Below are positions 1-11,175 of a stretch of 64,000 bases of DNA, piece by piece. Numbering within the stretch: the first letter of the stretch is position 1; each line of letters begins with the position of its first letter. The notes under the pieces were generated by a model, which was given only the letters and a program-made list of their open reading frames with translations, did no database searches and had not been told where the DNA came from. Position numbers and translations under genes: made by a program. The DNA is taken from positions 7,876,501-7,940,500 of the forward strand of contig CM072347.1 of assembly GCA_036874045.1 (NCBI GenBank), in the 5' to 3' direction. Origin of the DNA: Cymodocea nodosa. Lineage: Eukaryota > Streptophyta > Magnoliopsida > Alismatales > Cymodoceaceae.

Positions 1-221
1 CTGTTTTAGTCTAAACTATGTTTTAGCATAATTTCGAATAAATTTCCAACAAAATTTTTCTCATCTTGCACAACTTTTCTTATTTCATGTAGTATTTCAT
101 TTGAAAAAGTGTACCTTGAATAGATGTCGTTGATTTCATTCTGCATTTTCTGAAGTTCCAACTCTCTTTTCTGCACTTTTGTCATTCTACCACATCCTCT
201 TCCACGTCCTGACATTATCAA
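1..221 (-). CDS. Copia A extra ORF, N-terminal part (runs to window edge)
   Basis: This is the start of the extra frame that follows pol in this element group. The first residues are MSGRGRGCGR, a basic Gly/Arg stretch. A helical, charged segment with the pattern DIYSRYTFSNEILHEIR follows. The same pattern is seen in the B, C and G copies (LYRDYFFSKDILDEVR), which supports homology despite low identity. It lies about 2 kb after the end of pol, as in the other copies. The function is unknown: the family is called env-like in some Sireviruses, but nothing here shows a signal peptide or membrane segment. Only the first part is in the window. Confidence 0.55.
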
Positions 222-2243
222 TTAATCTTCGCTTTGCACTGTAGAACTTAGTGGAAGTAAAGATTGTGAAGCTAGGGTTTTACCAAGGTAGAAACATGAA
301 AGGTTGTTAGTAAAACATTTATAACTCTTCGAGTTTATAAGTGGATAAACAGATTCAATCATTGAAATCATAAATATAAGATCTGTTATTAATAAATAAC
401 TCGAGTGCTTGCAATAACTATACAAGTTTTACAACCAACAATTGCAGAATACTTAGCGTAACTGTTCATATAAAGAAAATAACTTCAGGCTAAGTGAAAA
501 GTGAGAAAACTCGAAGACTTATGATAACTGTTTGAGTTTCTCGAAGGAATAGGTGTGAAAAGTCAAAGACTTAAACATAACTATTCGAGTTTCAACTGAG
601 ACATTATAAAGCAGTGAAATTCAACACGTGCATAATTTGAACTTAAGGTGTTCAGAAAGTTTCAGAGACTTATAAACCTAACTATCCAATGCTCAGGTGC
701 ATTTCAGAGAGTTACAGATAACCTTCCGAAAGATAACTTAAGTCAATCTTCCAGATCACGACACGTGTACTTAAGCAGTTTTATAATAAAGAGATGTTTT
801 GAACAATTACAAATCTAACTTTCCGATGCCCAGACACATTTCGGAGAGTTACAGATAACTTACCGAAAATCTACTTAAGTCATACATTATGATTTCGACA
901 CGTGTACTTTAGGAAATAATAAAATAGTCTATTGAACGGTTTAAAATGCAACTGTCCAATACTTGCAATATAACTTGTCGAAACAACAGAGAATTCAGAT
1001 ACTTAAGAATTAAAACACCTGCAAGTCACCGACAGTTCAAAAATGTACTTAATTAAAGTGTATTTCCTGAAATTATGCAGATTCTTTCATGAAAACATAT
1101 AATAGTTCATAAGAGATGAATTATTATATGAGAAATTGCTCCCCATACATAAATGTAGTGTAAAGAATCTATGGCGTACTTAATGTGGGTTGCCAAGCCC
1201 TAAGTAGATTTGGCTTTAAAAGGTCAAATAGCTTACTTAAAGAGGATGCTAAGTCGTAAATAGATTTGAGTCTCTCCTTTTTCTTTTTTCTTTTTTAAAA
1301 AAAATTTAATTTGAATTAAATACAGAAATAAGTAATAGAGTTAACAATTTAGACTTTTTGGCTTTTATCTTATTCAGTTTACAAAAGATAATTCATAAAG
1401 ATATACCTTCAGAACCCTAAAAAGAATTCAATAATGAGTACACAAACTTAAGACAATAAATATCGTACATTATGTGTAAAGAGTAGATAATAACAAAGAT
1501 TATATGCACATATTATGACAGGATTGTTATAACACCTTGAAAGATAAATTAAGCTTGAGTACATTGCCCCCTTTTTTTTCATTTTTTTTTAATTATATTC
1601 ATATATATATTTTATGTATTACCTCCCACAATATCATCTTTTTACGTGATCACAATCCCTTGCTTAGGGGAAAGATAACCAGTTACTCAATGACAAGTGA
1701 GAACAGGTAATAAATTTTTTTTTTTATTGTTAAATATATTCTGAATTACTTGCAAAATGAGTTTTCAATCAGCACATCCCAAACCAGTTGGTTTAAGTGA
1801 CTAGGGTTTAAGATCCCCCAATGGACTTAATTACTCAAGTAATTACAGACAAAAACAAACAAAAAATAAAACAAGACAATAAGTTAAATTAGAGGCAACC
1901 GCAAGACTTAATTTTTCTAATAGAATGTTAATAACTTTCCTTTAATAAAAAGTACATACTTTCTATGTATTTCCCTATTAAAATCTCTGTAATAGCATAT
2001 ACATAAGTAACAAAAATATAGTTGGCACTAATATTGAATCAATTTAACTATCCTTAAGTAATCTTTTCTGAATTTTTCTTAAATAAATTGACTTCAATAA
2101 AAATCAGAATTTTGTAAATTCTTAACTACCAGAAAACTATAATTCAAAAATCGATATTTTGTTTTGTTTTGTCTTGTTAAAGATAAAGACATTAAATTCT
2201 AAAACTACCTTATAACAAACCAAAATACAATGAACATGACCAT
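222..2243 (-). other. Copia A spacer between pol and extra ORF
   Basis: About 2 kb without a credible gene, AT-rich, with long T runs near 1560-1600 and 1708-1722. The part nearest the extra ORF (about 580-1110) resembles gypsy LTR sequence and is listed separately. The part around 1740-1850 has the layout of the B/C/F spacer around their hairpin region (a 'gagttttcaatcagcaca'-like string), so it may hold a family-wide RNA element. No internal promoter is proven. Confidence 0.6.
580..1110 (-). promoter_or_regulatory. Gypsy-LTR-like module upstream of the Copia A extra ORF
   Basis: Roughly 500 bp align by eye, at about four bases in five, with the U3 part of the Gypsy I LTR (about 40350-40850) and of solo LTR J (about 37300-37640). 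Shared landmarks in order are CACGTG or its variants, 'aacctaactatc', 'agttacagataac', 'acttaagtca', a second CACGTG and 'attatgcagattctttcat'. The inferred role is promoter or enhancer for the extra ORF, because in LTRs this region is U3. It could instead be the worn remnant of a gypsy LTR insertion; I could not find clean LTR ends or a target-site repeat. Confidence 0.55.
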
Positions 2244-3399
2244 TTAAATATCAGATAACCTATAGATACCAAGTTCTAATTGTAATTTTGAGAAAGTATT
2301 TTCATCTAAGGGTTTTGTAAATAGATCTGCTAATTGTTCTATGGTAAGAACAAAATTTAATACTATTTTTCCTTTTATAACATTATCCCTTAGAAAATGA
2401 TGTCGAACTTCTATATGTTTTGCTCGTGAATGTAACACAGGATTTTTAGATAAACTTATTGCAGAACTACTATCACAGAAAATCTTAGTTGGTTCATAGT
2501 CTAAATTAAAATCTTTTAAGGTTTGTCTGATCCACAAGATTTGAGCACAGCAAAGTGTAGCAGCTATATATTCAGCTTCAGTTGAAGATAATGCTACACA
2601 ATTTTGCTTTTTGCTGAACCATAACACTAAAGAATTACCTAACAATTGACAAGTGCCACTGGTGCTTTTTCTTTCAGACTTACATCCTACGAAATCAACA
2701 TCACTATAACCTACTAAGTTTAAAGAACTGTGTTTAAAGTAAAATAGTCCAAAATTGATGGTTCCTAATAGATATTTAAAAATTCGTTTAACAGCAAGTA
2801 GGTGTGATTCCTTAGGATTAGATTGATATCTAGCACAAGTACACACACTAAACATAATATCTTGTCAGCTAGCTGTTAAATAGAGTAATGAACCAATCAT
2901 ACTTCTATATTATTTTACATCTACAGTTTTTCTAGAGTCATCTTTATCCAACTTGGTGATAGTACTCATTGGTGTATTCTTTGTTTTAGTGTTGTCTAAA
3001 CCAAACCTCTTTAATAAATCTTGAGTATATTTTTCTTGTGAAATAAAAGTACCCTCATCTAATTGCTTAATTTGTAAGCCAAGGAAAAATGATAGTTCAC
3101 CCATCATACTCATTTCAAATTGATTAGTCATGTCTTTCGAAAAAGACTCAACTAATTTATCATTTGTTGCTCCAAATATGATGTCATCTACATAGATTTG
3201 AACTACTAATATATCTTTTTCGATCTTCTTGATAAAAGGAGTGTGATCTACCTTTCCCATAGCATACCCTTTTTCCATAAGAAATTGAGATAATCTTTCA
3301 TACCAAGACCTAGGAGCTTATTTAAGGCCATATAGTGCCTTCTTAAGCTTGTAAACATACTCAAGATGTTTTGAATCTTCAAAACCTGGAGGTTATTTT
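2244..3399 (-). pseudogene. pol: Copia A reverse transcriptase (second half) and RNase H
   Basis: The minus strand encodes the C-terminal half of a copia reverse transcriptase followed by RNase H. The RT catalytic motif YVDDIIFG is at about 3183-3194. It is followed by 'SFFLGLQIKQL', and then by the RNase H signature SGTCQLLG, WFSKKQNCVALSSTEAEY and KHIEVRHHFLRDNVIKG. The frame ends at 2244 with a natural-looking terminus ('LGIYRLSDI'), at the same relative place as F (LGICRLCDV). In a live element these domains copy the RNA into DNA and remove the RNA strand. Here the gene is a fossil: it is split from its first half by the large insertion and carries a few breaks. Confidence 0.85.
3395..3399. 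repeat. Target-site repeat, left flank of the tandem block
   Basis: 'atttt' stands directly before the LTR start TGTAGG. It pairs with 'gtttt' at 31023-31027 with one mismatch. Joined over the block, the flanks give continuous copia RT sequence. Confidence 0.75.
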
Positions 3400-5112
3400 T
3401 GTAGGATCGTATGGCTACACAAGAGGGGGGTGAATTGTGTATTTTTAATATTTTCTAAAATATAATTGAAACTTTAAATCTCAAAAACAAGTCGAGACAG
3501 TGTTTTCATAAAATCATTTTTATTCAAGGTTTCAATTACAATATACAATTCAATTCTCCTCAAAAATTGTAGATGCAATTATATCTCGATACCATGTATC
3601 ATCTAAACAATTTCATAAATACAAATAAAGAAAACTAATTTGCGGAATTTAAAACATTTCTCTTTGTTTGAGACCTTTCTTCTTCTTCTTTCTTCTTCAG
3701 CAATTCTTTAGTGACGAATATTTTGTCTTTCTCTACTTCACCGAATTTGCTTTCTTATGATACTTCAAATCTTCAGTGACGAAAATCTTACCTTTTTATG
3801 CTTCACTGAATTTTCTTCCACTTGAGAGATTTTGCCCGAGAAGGTGTTTTGGATCCCTGAAAAAGATTTTTCTTTTGGTGTGCAGGGATGGTTTGATCCT
3901 TGAAAAGATTTTTCTTTTTGTGTGCAAGGATGGTTTGATCAACGAGAACTGTATGCCTTCTATATTGTATCTTCATTTCAAGCATATCCTCCACGTTTAA
4001 TCACTACTAGTTTTCCACTTCTCCACGTCTTTTCTTTTTCCTTCATCGAAACACACACTTTCCAACCCACGTTTATATTTCGAATTTCCTTTAATCATCA
4101 GTCTTGGATCTCTGAAAAATTTCCTGCAAAATAAACTTTCTTTTCCAAAAGTTTTTCATTAGTGTAATAAGAAGTCGTTACTTTAATGTTAACTAAATGA
4201 GTAACACAAGTATATATAAATAACTTAACGTTTCTAACTTAACGAGTTCACCATATGCCATTTCACGTGACAAGTACTATAGCTAACTCAACAAACTAAG
4301 TCCGTGGTGTTATGCTATCTCAACGAACCAGCTAAACTTTTCTTTCGGAAGGTTAAATGATAACTCACCGAAAAGAGTTTAAGTTTCGGATAGTTACGGA
4401 TGTAAGTCACTGAAAAACTCTTTATATGATAAAACTAGTGAGACACGTGCCAAGACCTGAAAACATGACTTAAGTTACCTTTCGGATAGTTACAACTGTA
4501 AGTCTCCGAAAAGCTTTAACTCACCGATTCAGTAATAAACAAATGTTTTTATAATAAGAATTTTACCACGTGCAAAAATAACAACTTAAGTTTATAACGC
4601 TAACCTAAGGCGTTGCCTTAGTGTTCAATATAGCAACTCAACGCGTTTAGTTATGTTAACTTAACGAGTTAAACATGTGCACCTCACGTGATACAATACA
4701 ACATTCGTAACTTATAATTTCACCACGTGTATAACACTAACTTAACGAGTTCGTCTCTTCTTTTACTCACTAACTTAACGAGTTATCACGTGACCTATTT
4801 CAACCTTTAAGCCTCTAACTTAACGAGTTCTCACATGACCTCTATACAAACAAAACTCTAACTTAACGAGTTGTCTAAACGTTCATTGTTCATGATACAT
4901 AAGATATAACTTTAAAACATATCATGCTTTTCAATAAAACCACACGTTAACTTAACGTTTAGCTAAATGAGAAATTAATGCAACGAAACGACTAGTTATT
5001 AACTTTAGATCCAATACAGACAAGTATTTATATCAGTAAGCTTTTTCTGTATTAATTGACGATTTTAATTTCTTTTCACAAGCAATAGTAATTGAGGAAA
5101 TATGATTATTTT
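3400..5112 (-). repeat. LTR1 of the tandem block (long type)
   Basis: The unit begins TGTAGGATCG and ends at 'gattatttt', where LTR2 begins at once. It carries the family LTR parts: the polyadenylation signal (AATAAA on minus) near its start, the TATA region around 3958-3965, and a U3 rich in CACGTG and AACTTAACGAGTT. Very close to LTR2 by eye, and closer to LTR5 than to LTR3 or LTR4. Small open frames inside it are repeated in LTR2 and are not genes. Confidence 0.85.
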
Positions 5113-6783
5113 TGTAGGATCGTATGGCTGCACAAGAGGGGGGTGAATTGTGTATCTTTAATATTTTCTGAAATATAATTGAAACTTTAAAACTCAAAAA
5201 CAAGTCGAGACAGTGTTTTCATAAAATCATTTTTATTCAAGGTTTCAATTACAATATACAATTCAATTCTCCTCAAAAATTGTAGATGCAATTATATCTC
5301 GATACCATGTATCATCTAAACAATTTCATAAATACAAATAAAGAAAACTAATTTACGAAATTTAAAACATTTCTCCTTGTTTGAGATCTTTCTTCTTCTT
5401 CTTTCTTCTTCAGCAATTCTTCAGTGACGAATATCTTGTCTTTCTCTGCTTCACCGAATTTGCTTTCTCATGATACTTCAAATCTTCAGTGACGAAAATC
5501 TTACCTTTTTATGCTTCACTGAATTTTCTTCCACTTGAGAGATTTTGCCCGAGAAGATGTTTTTGATCCCTGAAAAAGATTTTTCTTTTGGTGTGCAAGG
5601 ATGGTTTGATCAACGAGAACTGTATGCCTTTTATATTGTATCTTCATTTCATGCATATCCTCCACGTTTAATCACTACCAGTTTGCCACTTCTCCACGTC
5701 TTTTCTTTTTCCTTCATCGAAACACACACGTTCCATCCCACGTTTATATTTCGAATTTCCTTTAATCATCAGTCTTGGATCTCTGAAAAATTTCCTGCAA
5801 AATAAACTTTCTTGTCAAAAAGTTTTTCATTAGTGTAATAAGAAGTCGTTACTTTAATGTTAACTAAACGAGTAACACAAGTATATATATATAACTTAAC
5901 ATTTCTAACTTAACGAGTTCACCATGTGCCATTTCACGTGACAAGTACTATAGCTAACTCAACGAACTAAGTCCGTGGTGTTATGCTATCTCAACGAACC
6001 AGCTTAAACTTTATTTCGAAAGGTTAAACGATAACTCACCGAAAAGAGTTTAAGTTTCGGATAGTTACGGATGTAAGTCACTGAAAAACTCTTTATATGA
6101 TAAAACTAGTGAGACACGTGCCAAGACCTGAAAACATGACTTAAGTTACCTTTCGGATAGTTACAACGGTAAGTCTCTGAAAAGCTTTAACTCATCGATT
6201 CAGTAATAAACAAATATTTTTAAAATAAGAATTTTACCACGTGCAACAATAACAACTTAAGTTTATAACGCTAACCTAACGCGTTGCCTTAGTGTTCAAT
6301 ATAGCAACTCAACACGTTTAGTTATGTTAACTTAACGAGTTAAACATGTGCACCTCACGTGATACAATACAACATTCGTAACTTATAATTTCACCACGTG
6401 TATAACACTAACTTAACGAGTTCGTCTCTTCTTTTACTCACTAACTTAACGAGTTATCACGTGACCTATTTCAACCTTTAAGCCTCTAACTTAACGAGTT
6501 CTCACATGACCTCTATACAAACAAAACTCTAACTTAACGAGTTGTCTAAACGTGCATTGTTCATGATACAGAAGATATAACTTTAAAACATATCATGCTT
6601 TTCAATAAAACCACACGTTAACTTAACGTTTAGCTAAATGAGAAATTAATGCAACGAAACGACTAGTTATTAACTTCAGATCCAATACAGACAAGTATTT
6701 ATATCAGTAAGCTTTTTCTGTATTAATTGATGATTTTAATTTCTTTTCACAAGCAATAGTAATTGAGCAAATATGATTATTTT
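5113..6783 (-). repeat. LTR2 of the tandem block (long type)
   Basis: Second copy of the same unit, with the same 5' and 3' junctions as LTR1. The TATA box TATAAAAG (minus) is at 5628-5635. The near identity to LTR1 says the LTR duplication is younger than the split from LTR3. Confidence 0.85.
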
Positions 6784-8408
6784 TGTAGGATCGTATGGCT
6801 ACACAAGAGGGAGGTGAATTGTGTATCTTTAATATTTTCTGAAATATAATTGAAACTTTAAAACTCAAAAACAAGTCGAGACATTGTTTTCATAAGATCA
6901 TTTTTATTCAAGGTTTCAATAACAATATACAATTCAATTCTCCTCAGAAATTGTAGATGCAATTATATTTCGATACCATGTATCATCTAAACAATTTCAT
7001 AACAACAAACAAAGAAAACTAATTTGCGGAATTTAAAACTTTTCTCCCTGTTTGAGATCTTTCTTCTTCTTCTTTTTCTTCTTCAGCAATTCTTCAATGA
7101 CGAATATCTTGTCTTTTCATGCTTCACCGAATTTGCTTTCTTCTGATACTTCAAATCTTTAGTGATGAAAATCTTACCTTTTTGTGCTTCACTGAACTTT
7201 CTTCCACTTGAGAGATTTTCCCCAAGAAGAGGTGTTTTTGATCCCTGAAAAAGATTTTTCTTTTAGTGTGTAGGGATGGTTTGATCCTTGAAAAGATTTT
7301 TCATTTTGTGTGCAAGGATAAATTGATCAACAAAAATTCTATGCCTTTTATACTGTATCTTCATTTCATGCATATCCTTCACATTTAACCACTACCAGTT
7401 TTCCACTTCTCCACGTCTTTTCTTTTTCCTTCATCGAAACAGCCACGTTCTAACCCACGTTTATATTTAGAATTTTCTTTAATCATCAGTCTTGAATCTC
7501 TGAAAAATTTCCTGCAAAATAAACTTTCTCGTCCAAAAGTTTTTCATCAGTGTAATAAGAAGTCGTTACTTTAATGTTAACTAAACGAGTAACACAAGTA
7601 TATATATAATTTAATGTTTCTAACTTAACGAGTTCACCATGTGCTATTTCACGTGACAAGTATTGTAGCTAACTCAATGAACTAAGTCTATGGTGTTATG
7701 CTATCTCAATGAACCATCTCCGTTGTGTTATGATAATTCAACGAACCAGTAATAAACAAATATTTTTATAATAAGAATTTTACCACGTGCAAAAATAACA
7801 ACTTAAGTTTATAACGCTAACCTAACGCGTTGCCTTAGTGTTCAATATAGCAACTCAACACGTTTAGTTATGTTAACTTAACGAGTTAAACATGTGCACC
7901 TCACATGATACAATACAACATTCGTAACTTATAATTTCACCACGTGTATAACACTAACTTAACGAGTTCGTCTCTTCTTTTACTCATTAACTTAATGAGT
8001 TATCACGTGACCTATTTTAACCTTTAAGCCTCTAACTTAATGAGTTCTCACATGACCTCTATACAAAAAAAACTCTAACTTAATGAGTTGTCTAAACGTG
8101 CACTGTTCATGATACAGAAGATATAACATTAAAACATATCATACTTTTCAATAAAAATACATTTTAACTTAACGTTTAGCTAAATGAGAAATTAATGCAA
8201 CGAAACGACTAGTTATTAACTTCAAATCCAATACAAACAAGTATTTATATTAGTAAGCTTTTTTTGTATTAATTGATGATTTTAATTTCTTTTCACAAGC
8301 AATAGTAATTGAGCAAATATGATTATTTTCATTCAGCACACATCATCAAAACAAAAATACTCAACAATTTTCATTCAGCACACATCATCAAAACAAAACT
8401 ACTCAACA
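6784..8408 (-). repeat. LTR3, 3' LTR of internal B (short type)
   Basis: Starts TGTAGGATCG, ends CTCAACA, with a polypurine tract directly after it (8409 on). The TATA box (minus) is at 7345-7352. Its U3 edge carries a 42-bp tandem duplication (8325-8366 and 8367-8408), also present in LTR4 but not in LTR5, in the LTR of F or in that of G. LTR3 and LTR4 share many small variants, so they form a natural pair around B. Confidence 0.88.
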
Positions 8409-8422
8409 ATCTCCCCCTTTTT
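8409..8422 (-). promoter_or_regulatory. Polypurine tract of B (main)
   Basis: On the minus strand this reads AAAAAGGGGGAGAT directly before LTR3. It is the plus-strand primer in the family's reverse transcription. A second tract of the same type lies at 8716-8728 ('aaaaagggggaga' on minus). Several tracts are typical of Sireviruses. Confidence 0.85.
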
Positions 8423-8909
8423 GATGATGACAAAACCATATTAAATCAATTATGAAATATGCTTAACTCAACAAAGCACCTTCGTTGGGTTAACTTTTAA
8501 TTCAACAAACTTGTTTGTTGACTTAAGTTCACTTAAGCTTATTTCTATTGTTTGTGTAAATTTTACCTCTCAAAACTAAAACTCTCAGATGTCAATAATT
8601 ATATAAGTATCAGTTTTCTAATTATCATCTGTCAGATTACAATAACCATTTAAATAGCATCTCCTTTTGTAATATATATATGCAATTAAGATCATAATCA
8701 TCTTTTTGTAATATTTCTCCCCCTTTTTGTCATTAATCAAAAAGATAATTACAGAGAATATATATGTATATATAAGAGATATAATTACAACAACTCTTTC
8801 TATAAACAAGAATAATAATTGAAGACATTTACAAAAAAATGTATTGTTCAATCAAATCAAACAAGTAATACAAACATTACATTTTGTATTCAGAAACAAA
8901 CAAAAATAG
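8423..8909 (-). other. 3' untranslated stretch of B
   Basis: Noncoding sequence between the extra ORF and the LTR. It contains the second polypurine tract (8716-8728) and AT-rich sequence. A short frame at 8618-8851 is hydrophobic and AT-driven, without a counterpart in C, so it is not called. Confidence 0.6.
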
Positions 8910-11175
8910 TTATCGACCCCTCCTAAGTATATCACTTATAGCATTACATATTTTATCTCCTAGATGTCTAATATCATTTCTGATGTCGTTAAGCACTACA
9001 TCTAAGTCAGGAGGTAGCTGGGTTTGCTGTTCTACTTGAACTGAATAACTTTGTTGTTGTTGTATATGGTCTGTATTAGGTTGTTGTTGTTGTTGTCATT
9101 GAGGTTTATGCATGGCCTGGAATTTTTGCAAATCTTTGACACTATATGCTCTCATGTCGTTAGTTTCAGAGGGCCAGTCAGATAAAGTCAATTGGCTTGC
9201 AAGGATTCTACATACAGCATCACCATAAAATAACTTTGAACTCATATGCTGTAGTTAAGACATAAAAACATCAAACCAATTTAATTGAATTCTATTCAGC
9301 AGGCCACAAGTTGCATATAAACCGCTTCTGCTGACTTCCAAGTTGTGTCCAACTCTTTGAATTAAAATTTGCATGCAATATATTTGCAATAAATCTTGCC
9401 TCTGCATTCAGATTTTCCATTAATCTCATTTCAGAATATACATCTAGAATTTTTGATAAAGACTGAATGTTCCATTCCAGTTGTCTTATTATGTCAAATC
9501 TGTTGGTAACAACAACACCTTCATTCTTTAATCCTAAAACTTCAAAAATTAACTCAGGAGACAATATAAACTCTTGTTCATTTATTTGAGTTTTCAGAAA
9601 ATTTCCATTCTTGTCCAGATTGCTATAAAAAGCTGCAATAAGCTCTGTGTATTGCTTCCATTTCGTTCCTACTGGCAAGAATTTAATGAGGCCTTGAAAC
9701 TCAAACAGATCTCTTATTTCCATCAAATTTCTGAATTTTATTGGATGAGCATGCAGAACCTTACATGTAATCAGATTATTGTATTTTTGTAATGCTTCTT
9801 TAGATCTAAAATGAATTGCATTACCTTGAATTTTTAGTATTGTACACAAAGAATGTGATACCTGAAGCCGTGATTCAGAGTTTAATTCGTCTTCAAGAAC
9901 CTCTTCTTCAAAATGAATGTCATGTTGTTCCTCTTCCAAAATACTATCTTGAAGCTGCTCAAGTAAGCTTGATTCTTCAGCTTCAATAGTGTTAGGAACA
10001 TTGTCAATATGCTCGACATTCATCTGTTCAGTCTCTATAAAATGTTCAGAGTACAATTTTTCCACAAATTCTACAACCGGTGTATCTGTTTGTAATTGGT
10101 CATTTTGTTCAACAGATAATTCCACTGATTCATGCTATGAATTCTCAAACTCTGCTTCTATAGATTCCGTAGAAGGCTGGTTAACTTTTAGCTCTTCTGG
10201 AGTCTTAACAATTTCAATATCTGCTACTCTAGACAATTCAGCCTTTGAACTAGTTACTGCCTCAACATTGTCAATTATATCTACAATAACTTGTTCAATG
10301 TTAGATGCCTGATGCTCTGATTTGTCAATTTCTGCATCATCAGGACTTGTACTAATAGAAAAACTTGAGCACATATTTGACTTGGATTTCTTCTCAAGTT
10401 TTCTAGCAAGGGAAAATAAAGTCTCATTATCTTCATCAGTTTCAGTGTGTTCGGAACTGATGAGTTTATCAGATGCACAATAAGGTACAATGTCTAGACA
10501 TACATTGTCCTTTGGAAATAAATTTTCATCTGATTTTCCTTTTTCAATAGACTTTGTTTCCTTAGACATAATTTTTCTGACTTTCCTTCTTCTATAATAT
10601 TTTTGTTTCTCCCTTTCAAGTATTGCTGTTTTCTTTTCAAATTGCTCCATAAAAGTTTTCTGATTTAATTCTTCTAAGGCACTTTCTATTGCAACGGCCT
10701 TTCGAAGACTATCAACTTTTGTTTTGTCTACAGCAATATCTAATTCTACTTGTTTTGAATATAAAGGAGTAGGGATAGCTGATTCATGCTCTTCCTCAAA
10801 TGCATGTAGTCTTGTACCGTTTATAGGAGTTTAAGGAGTTCTATTTGATGAATCTACACCTTTTTCCAAATATTTTGCATACTGTTCCAAAAATGCAATC
10901 TCAGCACATTTCATTTTGTATTCTCTATCATATTTACTTCGAATACCCATGTATGTAATACTCGCATCAGTATGTTGAAGTTCTTGTCTAACTTCATCTA
11001 ATATATCCTTAGAAAAGAAGTAATCTCTATAAAGTTCTTCTAACCTTTTGTCCACTCGAAATATTTTCTTGAACCAAGTACGTGGAACTTCATCATTCTC
11101 TATATCTTTTCCTTTTGCATCTCTTCTATTTTTGCCTTTACCTCTGCCACGACCTTTGTAGAACTTGGAGACCAT
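8910..11175 (-). pseudogene. Extra ORF of B (Gly/Arg-rich start, plant-transposon-protein-like end)
   Basis: The start MVSKFYKGRGRGKGK at 11175 is shared by C, F and G, and the frame ends ILRRGR at 8910. Parts in order: a basic Gly/Arg/Lys segment (first 30 residues), a conserved helical segment (VRQELQHTDASITYMGIRSK), a charged Lys/Glu segment likely to form coiled coils (about 10135-10650), an acidic segment, and a C-terminal domain (about 9130-9800). That domain has FLPVGTKWKQY, FYSNL, LSPELIFEVLGLKNEG and NAEARFIAN. I read it as resembling the Pfam 'putative plant transposon protein' family (Transposase_32). A Gln-rich tail follows. No membrane segment is visible. The product may be nucleic-acid binding; this is inference. 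It is a fossil with about two breaks. Confidence 0.75.

Larger units (their letters stand above)
1..3399 (-). mobile_element. Copia A, 3' part (Sirevirus-type LTR retrotransposon)
   Basis: This is the downstream part of a Ty1/copia element read on the minus strand. It holds the second half of reverse transcriptase, RNase H, a long spacer and the start of the extra ORF, then runs off the left window edge. The upstream part of the same element resumes at 31023. The split falls in the RT motif around QPPGFED, and the same pol sequence continues on the far side of the 27.6-kb block. A differs clearly from the B/C/F/G family in both protein and LTR. Its coding parts are a fossil with a few breaks besides the large insertion. 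Its 3' LTR lies outside the window. Confidence 0.85.

Noticed and set aside
580-1110. Annotating the Copia A spacer segment as an inserted gypsy solo LTR
   Set aside because: Only the U3 part is similar, with no LTR ends or 5-bp repeats seen. Kept as a shared module instead, with the insertion left as an alternative.
4236-4872. CRISPR-like array (regular short repeats)
   Set aside because: Spacing is irregular, the repeats are 13 bp and partly palindromic, and they lie in the U3 of a plant LTR.
3776-5805. Small frames repeated at 3776-4134 and 5545-5805
   Set aside because: They lie in LTR1 and LTR2 and are the same sequence twice because the LTR is tandemly repeated. No domain, no start context.
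8618-8851. Hydrophobic 77-residue frame after the extra ORF of B
   Set aside because: AT-driven Ile/Tyr/Lys frame in the 3' untranslated region, overlapping a polypurine tract and not kept open in C or G.
9055-9110. Microsatellite of TTG/CAA triplets in B, also at 20590-20640 and 43745-43800
   Set aside because: It is the Gln-rich tail of the extra ORF, in the same frame in the copies, not an independent repeat locus.
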